64,000 bases of DNA from Gemmatimonadota bacterium (GCA_028877215.1 JAPPFJ010000034.1:39684-103683); one strand, 5' to 3'. Counted from the first letter of the stretch, positions 45,201-53,387 are shown. Numbers and translations: made by a program. The notes: generated by a model from the sequence alone, not told the origin.

Positions 45201-45758
45201 GACGTCCCGCCAGGCACTTACAGGATGGAGGTGCAGGTCAAGGACAGGTTGTCCGGTAGGCAGGGACGGTACCGCCAGGAGGTGGTGATTGACAACTACG
45301 ACCGGGATTTCCTGCAGCTGAGCGAGCTGCAGTTGGCATATTCCGTCGTCGAATCGGATGAAACGGGGAAATTCAGGAAGGGCGGTCTCAGCGTCATACC
45401 CATTCCGACGCGTACATTCGGCAGGGACCAGGGTGTATTCGTCTACTACGAGATTTACCACCTGAAGAAAGACGAATTCGGGCAGAGCCGGTACAAGGTC
45501 GAATACTCAATTCGACCCAAGGGCGTCCAGGGGCGCAAGGCCAGGGGGGTCATTTCGCAGTTGGTGCGTGTGCTGACCGGCAAAAAGCAGGAACTTGCAG
45601 TGGGATACGAACAGATTGGAAACTCGGAGTCGGAAGAGGTGTACATGGAGCTGGATCTGAAATCCACAAAGCCCGGACAGTATATTCTGGAAATCGACGT
45701 GACCGACCTGAACAGCGGACTGACATCGAACAGAGAGACCGGCTTCTACGTTCAATGA
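42300..45758 (+). CDS. Large GWxTD-like domain protein with TPR repeats (paralogue)
   Basis: Predicted 1152-residue exported protein. The signal peptide (LFATCCLFVFLGHSVPAKA) is followed by a short beta region, then a helical TPR region (about 330-560). The GWxTD-type core (about 603-657) reads RFWTAHDPD, EHYRRVWYAL and RGEVYIRFGEPDY. As in the paralogue at 29515, the naming motif is degenerate (GKQPWDRRG). The C-terminal half is beta-rich with VYYEIYHLKKDEFGQSRY. It has a long insert between the core and the C-terminal part that the paralogue lacks. I choose the GTG at 42300, which has GGGGAGGAG upstream. The two paralogues bracket the outer-membrane cluster. Role unknown, probably envelope-associated. 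Confidence 0.78.
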   Translation: MPGREDIPFGSRSLRLFATCCLFVFLGHSVPAKAANQRIWTASYENGQAALTEVWTADAAGTERKLGAFPGPPGQLGWSADGRRLFYKDRPLPDYRLSGLGQATVPMVESQVWEVMVNGTVVRRPGVVEFGHLDVAWVSAQNGGPGNGPSRSLLGVEKAMMTVKMAYAALHQWDFRQAQLFYRHAAQQFETLAREQLLYSKPAMAYAKTLAARSRMAASQGARWVGRENLSAIGEMIREYRRLHNGSPPVNLEVLKASERAGGLDDAEERILEQVFRSPMDRRKRTISYFYRSGAVDGEAMVISPYHRGRLLELVRRGDRFEVVDRTAGTAQVDSLLDVGRRALETDPKASVPVLQVVTLMAPKSARGHSQLGYAYLKSRNPDAALRSFERAVRFDHRLAEAYNGLGQVYETRPKARYDAIRFYTKALQYDRDYLEARFNMARLRRSLREHDARYDIEKVIDIDPTFAPAYLLLGEWFEVHEEDFERAALLYARYMTLKPEDPEGRKRLAAVYLRSRNYERIVELLTDYVLEHPDETGVLAVLAQACVQLGRLEWADRYFREFLQAATPYEQALYRDPVLLMSPEERKAYEQADGRGRVDLVKRFWTAHDPDLTTTINERLLEHYRRVWYALGAYSTGKQPWDRRGEVYIRFGEPDYRSTSDMKNYDQSLKVQRVRERIARQMYGQAALQMTFMGGPVYAVRSLKANLSGGANLGDGFGANRQVVDLTIADRNTEATRVVAGSQNQRTGITFESGITADNEVSDASLELLRFENVQMNQGALALGDSPNDFAFKAVSSQDDASMVPWEVWVYTDVNGGIEITFTDEHMRGEFEYAPPPMDVRIPMQQLARFNQFNPRSVAQQAALVTPDYYKPPENKLPLEFYYDLANFREDKRGTGSFLEVYFGAPYKLGKYSGDDDETEMFLERSVALNNPRTGAVYRRQGNLVFRGGGDLTGMRGGFVPDLVGLDVPPGTYRMEVQVKDRLSGRQGRYRQEVVIDNYDRDFLQLSELQLAYSVVESDETGKFRKGGLSVIPIPTRTFGRDQGVFVYYEIYHLKKDEFGQSRYKVEYSIRPKGVQGRKARGVISQLVRVLTGKKQELAVGYEQIGNSESEEVYMELDLKSTKPGQYILEIDVTDLNSGLTSNRETGFYVQ

Positions 45759-45764
45759 GCATAA

Positions 45765-45950
45765 GAAGCCGTTTTAAAATTCCCGGTGAGTTCCCGAGCA
45801 CGAGCGAAAAAGTGGCGGTCAAGGCGGGAAAATCCGCCTATGAGAGGCGAGCAAGCGCAGCCTCGATCTCGTACGACGGGTGGATTTGACCAACGCAGAC
45901 CGGCGCTTTTGCAGCCGTGCGAAGACCGCTGGGAATTTTAAGACGGCTTC
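45765..45950. mobile_element. Palindromic element type B, copy 4 (186 bp)
   Basis: The left end GAAGCCGTTTTAAAATT and right end AATTTTAAGACGGCTTC are perfect inverted repeats, including the C/G pair that differs from other copies. It starts six bases after the GWxTD-like stop codon. Flanks are TAA and GTA, so the target duplication is no longer exact. Inner arms AAATCCGCC (45830-45838) and GGTGGATTT (45879-45887) pair fully with one G-U. It contains the GGCGAGCAAGCGCAGCCTCG segment shared with copy 1. Confidence 0.85.
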
Positions 45951-46008
45951 GTAGGCGAGGAGTGAGAGAGTAGAAGTAAGGAGAGAGAGAAGATCAAAGG
46001 CAAAGAGG

Positions 46009-46033
46009 GGGCGCCCACAAGGGACGCCCCTAC
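46009..46033 (-). repeat. GTAGGGGCG palindromic repeat, copy 2 (inverted)
   Basis: The reverse complement of GTAGGGGCGTCCCTTGTGGG plus CGCCC. It pairs perfectly over 25 bases with the direct copy at 46086, leaving a 52-base loop. The short purine-rich stretch before it (45961-46008) has no recognised content. Confidence 0.75.
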
Positions 46034-46085
46034 ATTTTCAATTAAACTACCTGCTACATAGCGAATTGTTCGCCCCTTACCACGT

Positions 46086-46111
46086 GTAGGGGCGTCCCTT
46101 GTGGGCGCCCG
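46086..46111 (+). repeat. GTAGGGGCG palindromic repeat, copy 3
   Basis: GTAGGGGCGTCCCTTGTGGG followed by CGCCCG, identical to copy 4 at 47787 and the exact inverse of copy 2. It ends 18 bases before the GTG start of the next gene. Confidence 0.75.
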
Positions 46112-46129
46112 TCCAAAGCGGAGGCATCC

Positions 46130-47470
46130 GTGAACACCCGCACAGCGCCTTTTGATCTCCAGGAAATGGTCGAAAGGTTTGCCGGCTATGACCGGTCACA
46201 CAATCGTGGCAGAGGGCAGGCGGACGAATCGGACTCCGGGAGCCTGGGATGGGGAGAGAGCGGGTTTCTGGATGCGTACGTCAAACTCTATGAATCTACC
46301 GGGGACGAGGGGTGGCTGGGAAAGGTTGTAGACCATTTCGACCGGATGATCACCACAGGGCAGGACCACTTTGCCGACGGGCATGCGACCTGGGTCACCC
46401 CGACGTATTCGGTGGCGCTGGTGAGAACGGGACCGATGCACAACCGCGGAACGGCTCGGATCACACCACAGGAGGACCGGGTGTGGGTTATCCGCGGCGG
46501 CGACATGGCGAAGGATTGCATTCGCGTCGTGGAGGTCCTCCCCGGGCGAAGGTACGCCGTCCAGGAATATGGGACACGAAGGGTATTGGCCGGTGGCTGG
46601 TTTCGGCCCGGCGCAACGCTGAAGGGTTTTGCACCGTTCAAGATCACCATCGATGGCACTGCGCGCGCCGGTGACCGGTTCTGGGTGCATGTATTTGCAG
46701 GCGAGCCGCTGGAGTATATCGTTCACCAGGGAATGTTTCTGCATCCCGTGAGTCGCTTTGTCGAACACGTCCTGAAAAATGCGCAACTGAAGGCCGGCTT
46801 CGGAACCAGCGCCAGGGCGTATCTTCGCTTTATCGGAGACCAAATTGCCGATAAGCACGAACGTGACTGGGTGGATGCATCCTCGGCCTCGGGCGGATAT
46901 CGGTTTTCCCCGTGGATGACTGAACGGTTTCCGAACCGGATCATGCCGCACAATCAGTATCTCGCGCTGGGCCGGGCTTACCTGTCGCTGCAGAATGTAT
47001 CGCGGAAAGGTCTGTATGCGGACCGGGCGCATCGGATGGCGAAGAATTTCAGGCGGCACCTGTGGAGAACAGGTCGGGCGTATACCTGGCATTACTGGGA
47101 CTGGCTCGAAGGCGGCGTTCAGGGGAACAGCGGCGTTGAAGATACAAGCCATGGACGGATCGACGTCGGATTTGCAGTCGATGCCTGCCGGCGCGGCGTC
47201 GTATTCAACGATGCCGATATGAAGCGGTTCGCGTATACCCTGTTGGACCAGATGTGGAACGGGTCGGTAGATGATCCTGTGATCGGCGGACATGTCGATA
47301 GTAAGGAAGGGGATAGTACACCGTGTGCCGATTGGATCGATCTGTGCCAGTGGAGTCCGCGGGTCTGGGACGTCATGTGGGCGGTTTTCTGCAAAGCCGG
47401 ACAACCCGTAGAGATGATCCCGTCTATTCTTCAGGGATGGAGGAGGCTGGGGGAGGGCGGTAAGAGGTAA
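46130..47470 (+). CDS. Hypothetical protein, alpha/alpha-toroid-like with inserted beta domain
   Basis: 446 residues from a GTG with GGAGG nine bases upstream. The N-terminal part (about 1-95) and the C-terminal half read like helical hairpins of a glycoside-processing toroid, for example SLGWGESGFLDAYVKLYEST, PHNQYLALGRAYLSLQ and YTWHYWDWLEGG. The middle (about 105-205) looks like an inserted beta domain, with ITPQEDRVWVIRGGD and ITIDGTARAGDRFWVHVFAG. The many Trp, Tyr and His residues suggest a sugar-binding cleft. I do not recognise a family. There is no signal peptide. It stands alone between repeat-rich gaps, with two inverted palindromes just upstream. Confidence 0.6.
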   Translation: MNTRTAPFDLQEMVERFAGYDRSHNRGRGQADESDSGSLGWGESGFLDAYVKLYESTGDEGWLGKVVDHFDRMITTGQDHFADGHATWVTPTYSVALVRTGPMHNRGTARITPQEDRVWVIRGGDMAKDCIRVVEVLPGRRYAVQEYGTRRVLAGGWFRPGATLKGFAPFKITIDGTARAGDRFWVHVFAGEPLEYIVHQGMFLHPVSRFVEHVLKNAQLKAGFGTSARAYLRFIGDQIADKHERDWVDASSASGGYRFSPWMTERFPNRIMPHNQYLALGRAYLSLQNVSRKGLYADRAHRMAKNFRRHLWRTGRAYTWHYWDWLEGGVQGNSGVEDTSHGRIDVGFAVDACRRGVVFNDADMKRFAYTLLDQMWNGSVDDPVIGGHVDSKEGDSTPCADWIDLCQWSPRVWDVMWAVFCKAGQPVEMIPSILQGWRRLGEGGKR

Positions 47471-47640
47471 GCCGTTAAACGGGTGAAGGATTTGATGACC
47501 CCTCTGTGGTAATTTCCGGTCCTTTGGCTGCAGGGTACCTGGATGGGGCGAACGATGATTTGAAGGTGGAGCGGACATTACTGTCTGCTCACATAAGTCG
47601 GTTTCGACGAAAGATCAAATTCCGACACGATGTCCATATC

Positions 47641-47665
47641 GTAGGGGCAGGTTTCAAGCCTGCCC
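47641..47665 (+). repeat. GTAGGGGCAGG palindromic repeat, copy 2
   Basis: GTAGGGGCAGGTTTCAAGCC followed by TGCCC, an almost perfect palindrome matching the copy at 27936. It lies in the 381-bp gap 47471-47851, which otherwise holds the next repeat and nothing I recognise. Confidence 0.7.
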
Positions 47666-47786
47666 ATGCTCACCTGCGTCCGCAACGTATCGGAGAACCC
47701 CGCACAATCAGATCCACTCGCGCATGCGTATTTGCGCAATCTTATCAAGCGTCTTTATACCTTCTCCAATCATCTCCCCGGCCGTT

Positions 47787-47812
47787 GTAGGGGCGTCCCT
47801 TGTGGGCGCCCG
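47787..47812 (+). repeat. GTAGGGGCG palindromic repeat, copy 4
   Basis: Identical over 26 bases to the copy at 46086. It ends 39 bases before the ATG of the small barrel gene, again just upstream of a start codon. Confidence 0.75.
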
Positions 47813-47851
47813 CCTTTCCGTCGAAATCATATTGAGTTCAGGAGGTCTCCT

Positions 47852-48490
47852 ATGATGAGAGTGTTGTCGATTTTATTCTGGGTACATTTGCATGCAGGCG
47901 GATGGGCAGCGGACGCCGATGCACAGCAGAAACCGGTTTATTTCGTCACCGCGGGGTTCGCCGCGCCTGCATCCAGTTCGCTGTCGGACTTCTGGTATCC
48001 GGGCATCGGCCTGGGGGTCGGAGCGGAATACTTCCTCAACCCCAGCATAGCGCTTCAGGGGAATATCAATTATGTCCGTTTTGGATTCGATGAGGGCAAA
48101 TTCAAGGCGGAAAACGACGCGCTCGGGGTTGTGACGAGCACCAGCGGCGGCGACAAACATCTGTTCAGCGCGTATGCCAGTCTGAAATACACGAAGGCGA
48201 TCGATTCCGACGATCTGGACGTAAGGGCGGTTCCGTACGCGGTTGGCGGCGTGGGCATACTGTCCTATTCCGAAACCGATACGGAAGTGGTTGAGATTGG
48301 CAACCAGATCTTTCACGTTGACGGCCAATCCGGCACCGGGTTCGCGGTGAATGCGGGCGCCGGAATCGACATCCGGCTGACGGACCGGGTCCACCTCTTT
48401 GCCGAAGCCCGGTTCGAGGCCGGATTTACGTCAGGAGAGCGTGGCGGCACCCAGCTTTTCCCCGCTCGAGTGGGGTTGTCCTTCGAGTAA
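47852..48490 (+). CDS. Small outer-membrane beta-barrel protein
   Basis: Predicted 212-residue porin-like barrel. A short hydrophobic signal (MMRVLSILFWVHLHAGG) precedes strands such as PVYFVTAGFAAPAS, IGLGVGAEYFLNPSIALQGN and VHLFAEARFEAGFTSG. The protein ends PARVGLSFE, with phenylalanine next to last. AGGAGG lies seven bases before the ATG, which decides the start. Unrelated in detail to the barrel at 32339 but of similar design. No operon partner is obvious. The next gene starts 143 bp later behind a candidate promoter. Confidence 0.72.
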   Translation: MMRVLSILFWVHLHAGGWAADADAQQKPVYFVTAGFAAPASSSLSDFWYPGIGLGVGAEYFLNPSIALQGNINYVRFGFDEGKFKAENDALGVVTSTSGGDKHLFSAYASLKYTKAIDSDDLDVRAVPYAVGGVGILSYSETDTEVVEIGNQIFHVDGQSGTGFAVNAGAGIDIRLTDRVHLFAEARFEAGFTSGERGGTQLFPARVGLSFE

Positions 48491-48560
48491 CGACAGATGA
48501 GTCGATTCCCTGTGCCTGGACGACGTTCTCCGCATTGTGGTCTTGGGCCTCTTGTGGCAA

Positions 48561-48590
48561 TTGATCTCACCCACGGGTTTTTCGTATTCT
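48561..48590 (+). promoter_or_regulatory. Candidate promoter for the polytopic membrane gene pair
   Basis: TTGATC (48561-48566) and TATTCT (48585-48590) are spaced by 18 bp, about 40 bp before the next start codon. Both boxes are partial matches. Confidence 0.35.
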
Positions 48591-48633
48591 CGCATGTTAT
48601 TTTCTGAACAGCTTCAAAGACGTGGAGTACGAT

Positions 48634-51168
48634 TTGAAACGGCCTGAGGGACGTAAAACGACCGGATGGCCCCTGGACGTGTCGGCCCTGCTGGCGTTGC
48701 TGGCGGGGCTGCTGATTTTATTCCAGTATGTGACGCTGGATAAGTTCGGCGTTCTTCGACCGGGCCTGAGGTATCAGAGTCTTCAGGGGTTTCTCTCCGT
48801 TGTATCGCGGTTCGTGGATCTCAGCACCGCCGATGTATTGCTGCTCATACTAATATTCTTTGTTGGAATGCTCCTGATCGGCATGGAGTGGCGCGGGCGG
48901 CGACTCTCGGTATTTTTCGAGCACATCTTCGCGAGTGAAAGGCGGACAGTCGTGTTCCTTGTTTCGGGGAGCCTGATTCTGGTTCGCTTTTATTTTGCCG
49001 AGGGGGAATTCGCGCACGGCGCCGACACGTATCTGCACGTGACGTACGCCTGGCTGGCGGCAACGTCAATGCTGCAGGGTGAGGTCCCGATCTGGACGCA
49101 CTACTTTTGCAATGGCACGCCCTACCTGCAGTTTTACGGTTTCCTGTTCTACTACCTGGTCGGGCTTGTGAATCTGGTGCTTCAGGCGCCGTTTTCGTCG
49201 ATCAAATTCGTGCTGGGCGCCGCCCACGCGGTATCCGGGTTGGGCGCGTATCTTTTCGTCCGGCGGTTGACCGGGTCGCGACAGGCCGGGGTCGCGGCGG
49301 GGCTCGCGTACGTATTGAGTTTCTGGCATACGCAGCAGGTCCTCATTATGGGCAGGTTGCCGCTCTCGCTGTTCTACGCCCTGCTTCCGTTGCCGTTTTA
49401 CTACTGGGAGGGGCTTCGGAACAATCCGAATCGGCTGGCCCAGGCCATTGGCGGCGGTATCGCGCTGGGTTGTCTGCACGTTACGCATCCCGGTTACGGA
49501 TTTTGGGCAACGTTATTTCTCTTGTTGTACGCGTTTGTCAGGTGCCGGATGACCAGAAGCGAAGACACGCCTTTTTCAATCCGGTACGGATTGCTGCTTT
49601 TCGGCGGTGGCGCGCTGCTGGGCGCTTATTTGACCGTTCCGATGTACCTGGAACGGGGACTGACGGGGCTTCACGCCGGATTCTACATGTCCGATTTTCC
49701 GATGCCAACCTGGCGGCATCTGCTGCTCTGGTCCAACTACCGGTTCCGGCTCTTTCAGGCGCAGGACCACTGGTACGGCGGCTATCTCGGGGTGAGTCTG
49801 GTCGCATTTGCCCTGTGGGGATCGGTACGGATCGTTCGAAGCGGCAGGGCTGAAGTGCGTGCCTGGGGTTTTCCGATCGGCTTCTGCCTGATCGGTTCGC
49901 TGCTGCTGGTATTCGGCTACCGTTGGCCGGTCCTGAAGTCCCTTGGGGTGGTGCAGGCGATGAACGCCTCCCGCTACCTGCTGTTTGTGGTGTTTTTTGT
50001 CGCTGTGCTGGTGGGTTTGTTTGCGGCCGCGCGAGCCGCCGGGCGGAAGCGCCCCGTCCGGGTCTTCGTGGCGATTCTCGTGGTGGTCCTGGCGGACTTG
50101 GGGCCAACCACTTTCCAGCAGCCGTACCGTTCTCCCGGTGTGGCGTCGAAAATCGGGCCGCGCGCCTTGCAGGACCTGCGGCGTGACCGGAACGCCTGGC
50201 CGGTTGCGAAGCCGTTGCCCTTACTGCATCACCCAGTGTACAAACGGTTGGGGGAGGAGCTGGCGACTTATGAAGTCGGGCAGCTTCCCGGCTATCGACT
50301 GTTCCATACGACCAACAGGATCTATTACCACTTCATCATCCCATGGTTAACCCTCCGGACGGGCCTGGCGACACCTCTGGATACGTTTACGCAGTACCCG
50401 CTGTCTGTCCCGGCCTTCGTCCGGCGTTTCCAGGATCTGCTTCACCTGTCGCTGCAGCGTCTCGAGGAAGGGGCCAGCCTGAACGAGATGCAGGGATTCG
50501 ACATCATCCGCGCGGGACTCTTTCTGATGAACACCCGCCACCTGCTGTTTTCAGATTCTGAACAGGACCGGATCTTTCACGAGGAATTCCCCGAAGCCAG
50601 TCCTGTCGTCGTCTCGTCGAAAATCTCCGGATGGTCCTATCCGGTCCTTGAACTGGACCGGTCGCGCGCCCGGTCCGGGTCCGATGTGGATGAACGGGAA
50701 GCGCGCAGAATGCAGAGCCTCGCATTGAGCGACTTTGTGAAGTTGCTGCGGGCCATGGACGTCGACGTAAGAAACCGTACGTGCGAGCAGATCCTGGTGG
50801 CGGACGAACACGTGAAGGAAGACCTGGGCACGTCGCCGCGGGTGGAGGTTCTGGCCCACCGGCTGTGGAACCAGCGGGTCGAATTGGTCGTACGTGCCAG
50901 CGCGGCCTGTTTCGCGCGGCTGGCATATACGGCCTATCCACACCAGCGGATCACCCTGAACGGCGGCGAGGTGCGTCCGTACACGACGGCAGGGCGATTT
51001 GTGGCGCTGAAACTGGGCCCGGGGGAAAGCCGCATCGTAATTGAACCCACGCTTTCACCGCTGCGGTTCACCCTGCTGATCGTCGACGTCGTCCTGCTGC
51101 TGGCGGCGGCGGTAATATTGGTCGGTCCACGCATCGCGCGACGGATTTCCCGAAACGCCTCGGGCTGA
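48634..51168 (+). CDS. Polytopic GT-C-like / YfhO-like membrane protein
   Basis: Predicted 844 residues with about 12-14 transmembrane segments in the first 500 residues, then a soluble region (about 510-800) and a final helix (LIVDVVLLLAAAVILVG). The loop after the third helix reads FAHGADTYLHVTYAWLAATS, with an acidic residue placed as in GT-C glycosyltransferases and in membrane proteins annotated as 6-pyruvoyl-tetrahydropterin-synthase-related or YfhO. The C-terminal ITLNGGEVRPYTTAGRFVAL and PGESRIVIEP resemble the YfhO end. The TTG start has GGAG upstream. A GTG at 48622 is the alternative. It is followed by another polytopic gene after 32 bp. Glycan or glycolipid assembly is likely. Confidence 0.68.
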   Translation: MKRPEGRKTTGWPLDVSALLALLAGLLILFQYVTLDKFGVLRPGLRYQSLQGFLSVVSRFVDLSTADVLLLILIFFVGMLLIGMEWRGRRLSVFFEHIFASERRTVVFLVSGSLILVRFYFAEGEFAHGADTYLHVTYAWLAATSMLQGEVPIWTHYFCNGTPYLQFYGFLFYYLVGLVNLVLQAPFSSIKFVLGAAHAVSGLGAYLFVRRLTGSRQAGVAAGLAYVLSFWHTQQVLIMGRLPLSLFYALLPLPFYYWEGLRNNPNRLAQAIGGGIALGCLHVTHPGYGFWATLFLLLYAFVRCRMTRSEDTPFSIRYGLLLFGGGALLGAYLTVPMYLERGLTGLHAGFYMSDFPMPTWRHLLLWSNYRFRLFQAQDHWYGGYLGVSLVAFALWGSVRIVRSGRAEVRAWGFPIGFCLIGSLLLVFGYRWPVLKSLGVVQAMNASRYLLFVVFFVAVLVGLFAAARAAGRKRPVRVFVAILVVVLADLGPTTFQQPYRSPGVASKIGPRALQDLRRDRNAWPVAKPLPLLHHPVYKRLGEELATYEVGQLPGYRLFHTTNRIYYHFIIPWLTLRTGLATPLDTFTQYPLSVPAFVRRFQDLLHLSLQRLEEGASLNEMQGFDIIRAGLFLMNTRHLLFSDSEQDRIFHEEFPEASPVVVSSKISGWSYPVLELDRSRARSGSDVDEREARRMQSLALSDFVKLLRAMDVDVRNRTCEQILVADEHVKEDLGTSPRVEVLAHRLWNQRVELVVRASAACFARLAYTAYPHQRITLNGGEVRPYTTAGRFVALKLGPGESRIVIEPTLSPLRFTLLIVDVVLLLAAAVILVGPRIARRISRNASG

Positions 51169-51200
51169 CCCGTAGTATTCTGCACAAAGAGCGGGCGATT

Positions 51201-53387
51201 ATGCAACGGAAGGAAGAGCACACGGATACCGGTAAGCCGATCATATTGGTGGGGTTTTTTCTTGGCCTGCACATTCTGTTCGCCTACTGGCAGCCCGTGT
51301 CAGTCTGGGGTGTGGATTTCCTGCGGTTCCACAACGCCATGTCTCTGACGATTTTCGTGCTGTTGAGCACGGCGCTGCTTTTTTTAGCTGCCCGGCGGCG
51401 CGTTGGGCGGTGGACCCGGGGCATTGCAAGGATCTTCGACAGCGGACTCGGCGCCTGGCAATCGGTTCTCTCGTGGGTCCTGCTTCTGTTCGTCGGCCTT
51501 CTGGTTTTCTGGAGCATGCGATCCGCCGTGCATCTGCTCGGCGACGGAATTATGCTGATGCGCGAACTGGACGACTTCTGGTCCGAAGTCCCGAGGACGG
51601 ACCGCGCGCCGCTGACGTTCTGGATCGTCAGGGGGGTGCACCGTGCCGGTGCGTCAGCATGGCATTCCGCCGAGACCACGTATCGTATCTTCAGTTGCGT
51701 TTCCGGAATCCTTTATCTGGTTGTTGCCAGATACGCCGCGCGGCTCCTGGGGAAGGACGCCCTGGAGCGATTCCTGATTCTGGCTCTGCTGCTGGGGGCC
51801 GGGTATATGCAGCTTTTTTTTGCTTATGTTGAAAATTACGGGTTTCTGTTCCCGTTTATGCTGCTTTATCTGCTCCTGGGCATTCGCGTACTCAATGGCA
51901 GGTTGACGGTCTGGTGGCCCGCGGCCTTGCTGGGCGTCCTGATGGCGCTACATATAACGATGATGACGCTTGCGCCCTCCCTGCTGGCGTTGGCCATACT
52001 CAATGGTCGGGCGGGGGGTGTCTCAGGTACAACCGGTCACGGGAGGTTGGCGGCGAGAGCGGGGTTCGTCGTGCTGGTTAGCGCGGTCGTTTTTTTAGGC
52101 GCGCTCCTGCTGATTCAGTTCGACCTGATCGCGTATCTTCAAAAGAGACAGGGGTTTTATATCCTGAACCTGTTTGCGGAACCTGGACCCAAACAACACT
52201 ACAGGTTGTTTTCAATTGGAAAATGGGTCGATTTCGTGAATCAGTACTTCCTCGTCGCGCCGTCTGCCCTGATGGCTCTGCTTCTGTGCCGAAGGACGAG
52301 CTGGCTGCGCGGGCCAGATCGTCAGTTTGTTCTGGTTGCCGCGCTGTTTCCCATCCTGTTTACGATTGTCGCGAACCCCGAACTTGGCGCTTTCCGGGAT
52401 TGGGACGTGTTCGCCTTCGCGGCATTGCCCATTACGTTGTGGGCGGCGCTCACTGTAGTCCGCGAGCTTCGGGATCGGATCGTCTCCGTCGATGCTGCCG
52501 GACTGATCTGCGTGGCCGCGGTCCTGCACACGGTGTTCTGGATCGGCGTTAACGCGAACGATTCGTCCGCAGAAGCCCGGTTTTCCAGCAACATGGAAGG
52601 GGGATATCTGTCGGCGCACGCCCGGTCGCACGGATGGGAGACCCTCGCGGTATACCACAGGGATCACGGGAGGAGCGTTCAGGCGATCGGGGCGTACGAA
52701 GCGGCGGTTGAAGCCGATCCGGGATTTGCGGGCGGTTTTTACAATCTTGGCAACCTGTATTACGACTTGAAACAGTATGATCGAGCGTCGGTGTACTTTC
52801 AGAAGGTGATCGCGCTGAAGCCGGATTTCGCGGAAGCCTATTACAATTTCGGAAATATGTATTACGATACAGGGAAGTACGAACGGGCAATTGGGAAATT
52901 CGAGAAGGTGATTGAACTGAAGCCGGATTTCGCGGAAGCTCACTTCCAGATGGGCAATGCCCTGTACGGTCTGAGGAAATATGACAGGGCGGCGGGATAT
53001 TTCGAAAAGACGATCGCATTGAAGCCGCGGTTCGTTGCGGCCTACTACAATGTCGGCGATCTGTACTATAGAACGGGACAGTTCGACGCGGCGGTCGGCG
53101 CCTACCGAAAAGCGATTGCGCTGAAACCGGGTAATGCCCGGGCGCATTCGAATCTTGGGAACGCGTATCTCAGTCTGGGGGACTATGAACAGGCCATATC
53201 CGCTTATGAGCAGGCCGTGGCTCTGGATCCCGGATACGCCGAGGGATATTATAACCTTGGCGTTGTCTATCATACGTTGGGAAATGTGCGAAAGACCCGC
53301 GCTAACTTCAGAAGAGTCCTGGACCTCGCGCCGGACCACCCGAAGGCGCCGGCGCTGAGGTCCTGGCTTGCGCTGAATCCGAGGTGA
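51201..53387 (+). CDS. Polytopic GT-C-like membrane protein with seven C-terminal TPRs
   Basis: Predicted 728 residues. About 11 transmembrane helices (residues 15-450) carry a loop SAVHLLGDGIMLMRELDDFW after the third helix and DRAPLTFWI further on, consistent with a GT-C fold. A helix near 460 leads to seven regular TPRs (about 475-725), each near 34 residues, such as FYNLGNLYYDLKQYDRA and ALKPDFAEAYYNFGNMYY. The TPRs are unusually similar to each other at DNA level, which suggests recent internal duplication. The architecture parallels the TMTC-like gene at 40193. Likely a membrane glycosyltransferase that recruits protein partners by the TPRs. The orientation of the TPRs is unknown. Confidence 0.72.
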   Translation: MQRKEEHTDTGKPIILVGFFLGLHILFAYWQPVSVWGVDFLRFHNAMSLTIFVLLSTALLFLAARRRVGRWTRGIARIFDSGLGAWQSVLSWVLLLFVGLLVFWSMRSAVHLLGDGIMLMRELDDFWSEVPRTDRAPLTFWIVRGVHRAGASAWHSAETTYRIFSCVSGILYLVVARYAARLLGKDALERFLILALLLGAGYMQLFFAYVENYGFLFPFMLLYLLLGIRVLNGRLTVWWPAALLGVLMALHITMMTLAPSLLALAILNGRAGGVSGTTGHGRLAARAGFVVLVSAVVFLGALLLIQFDLIAYLQKRQGFYILNLFAEPGPKQHYRLFSIGKWVDFVNQYFLVAPSALMALLLCRRTSWLRGPDRQFVLVAALFPILFTIVANPELGAFRDWDVFAFAALPITLWAALTVVRELRDRIVSVDAAGLICVAAVLHTVFWIGVNANDSSAEARFSSNMEGGYLSAHARSHGWETLAVYHRDHGRSVQAIGAYEAAVEADPGFAGGFYNLGNLYYDLKQYDRASVYFQKVIALKPDFAEAYYNFGNMYYDTGKYERAIGKFEKVIELKPDFAEAHFQMGNALYGLRKYDRAAGYFEKTIALKPRFVAAYYNVGDLYYRTGQFDAAVGAYRKAIALKPGNARAHSNLGNAYLSLGDYEQAISAYEQAVALDPGYAEGYYNLGVVYHTLGNVRKTRANFRRVLDLAPDHPKAPALRSWLALNPR

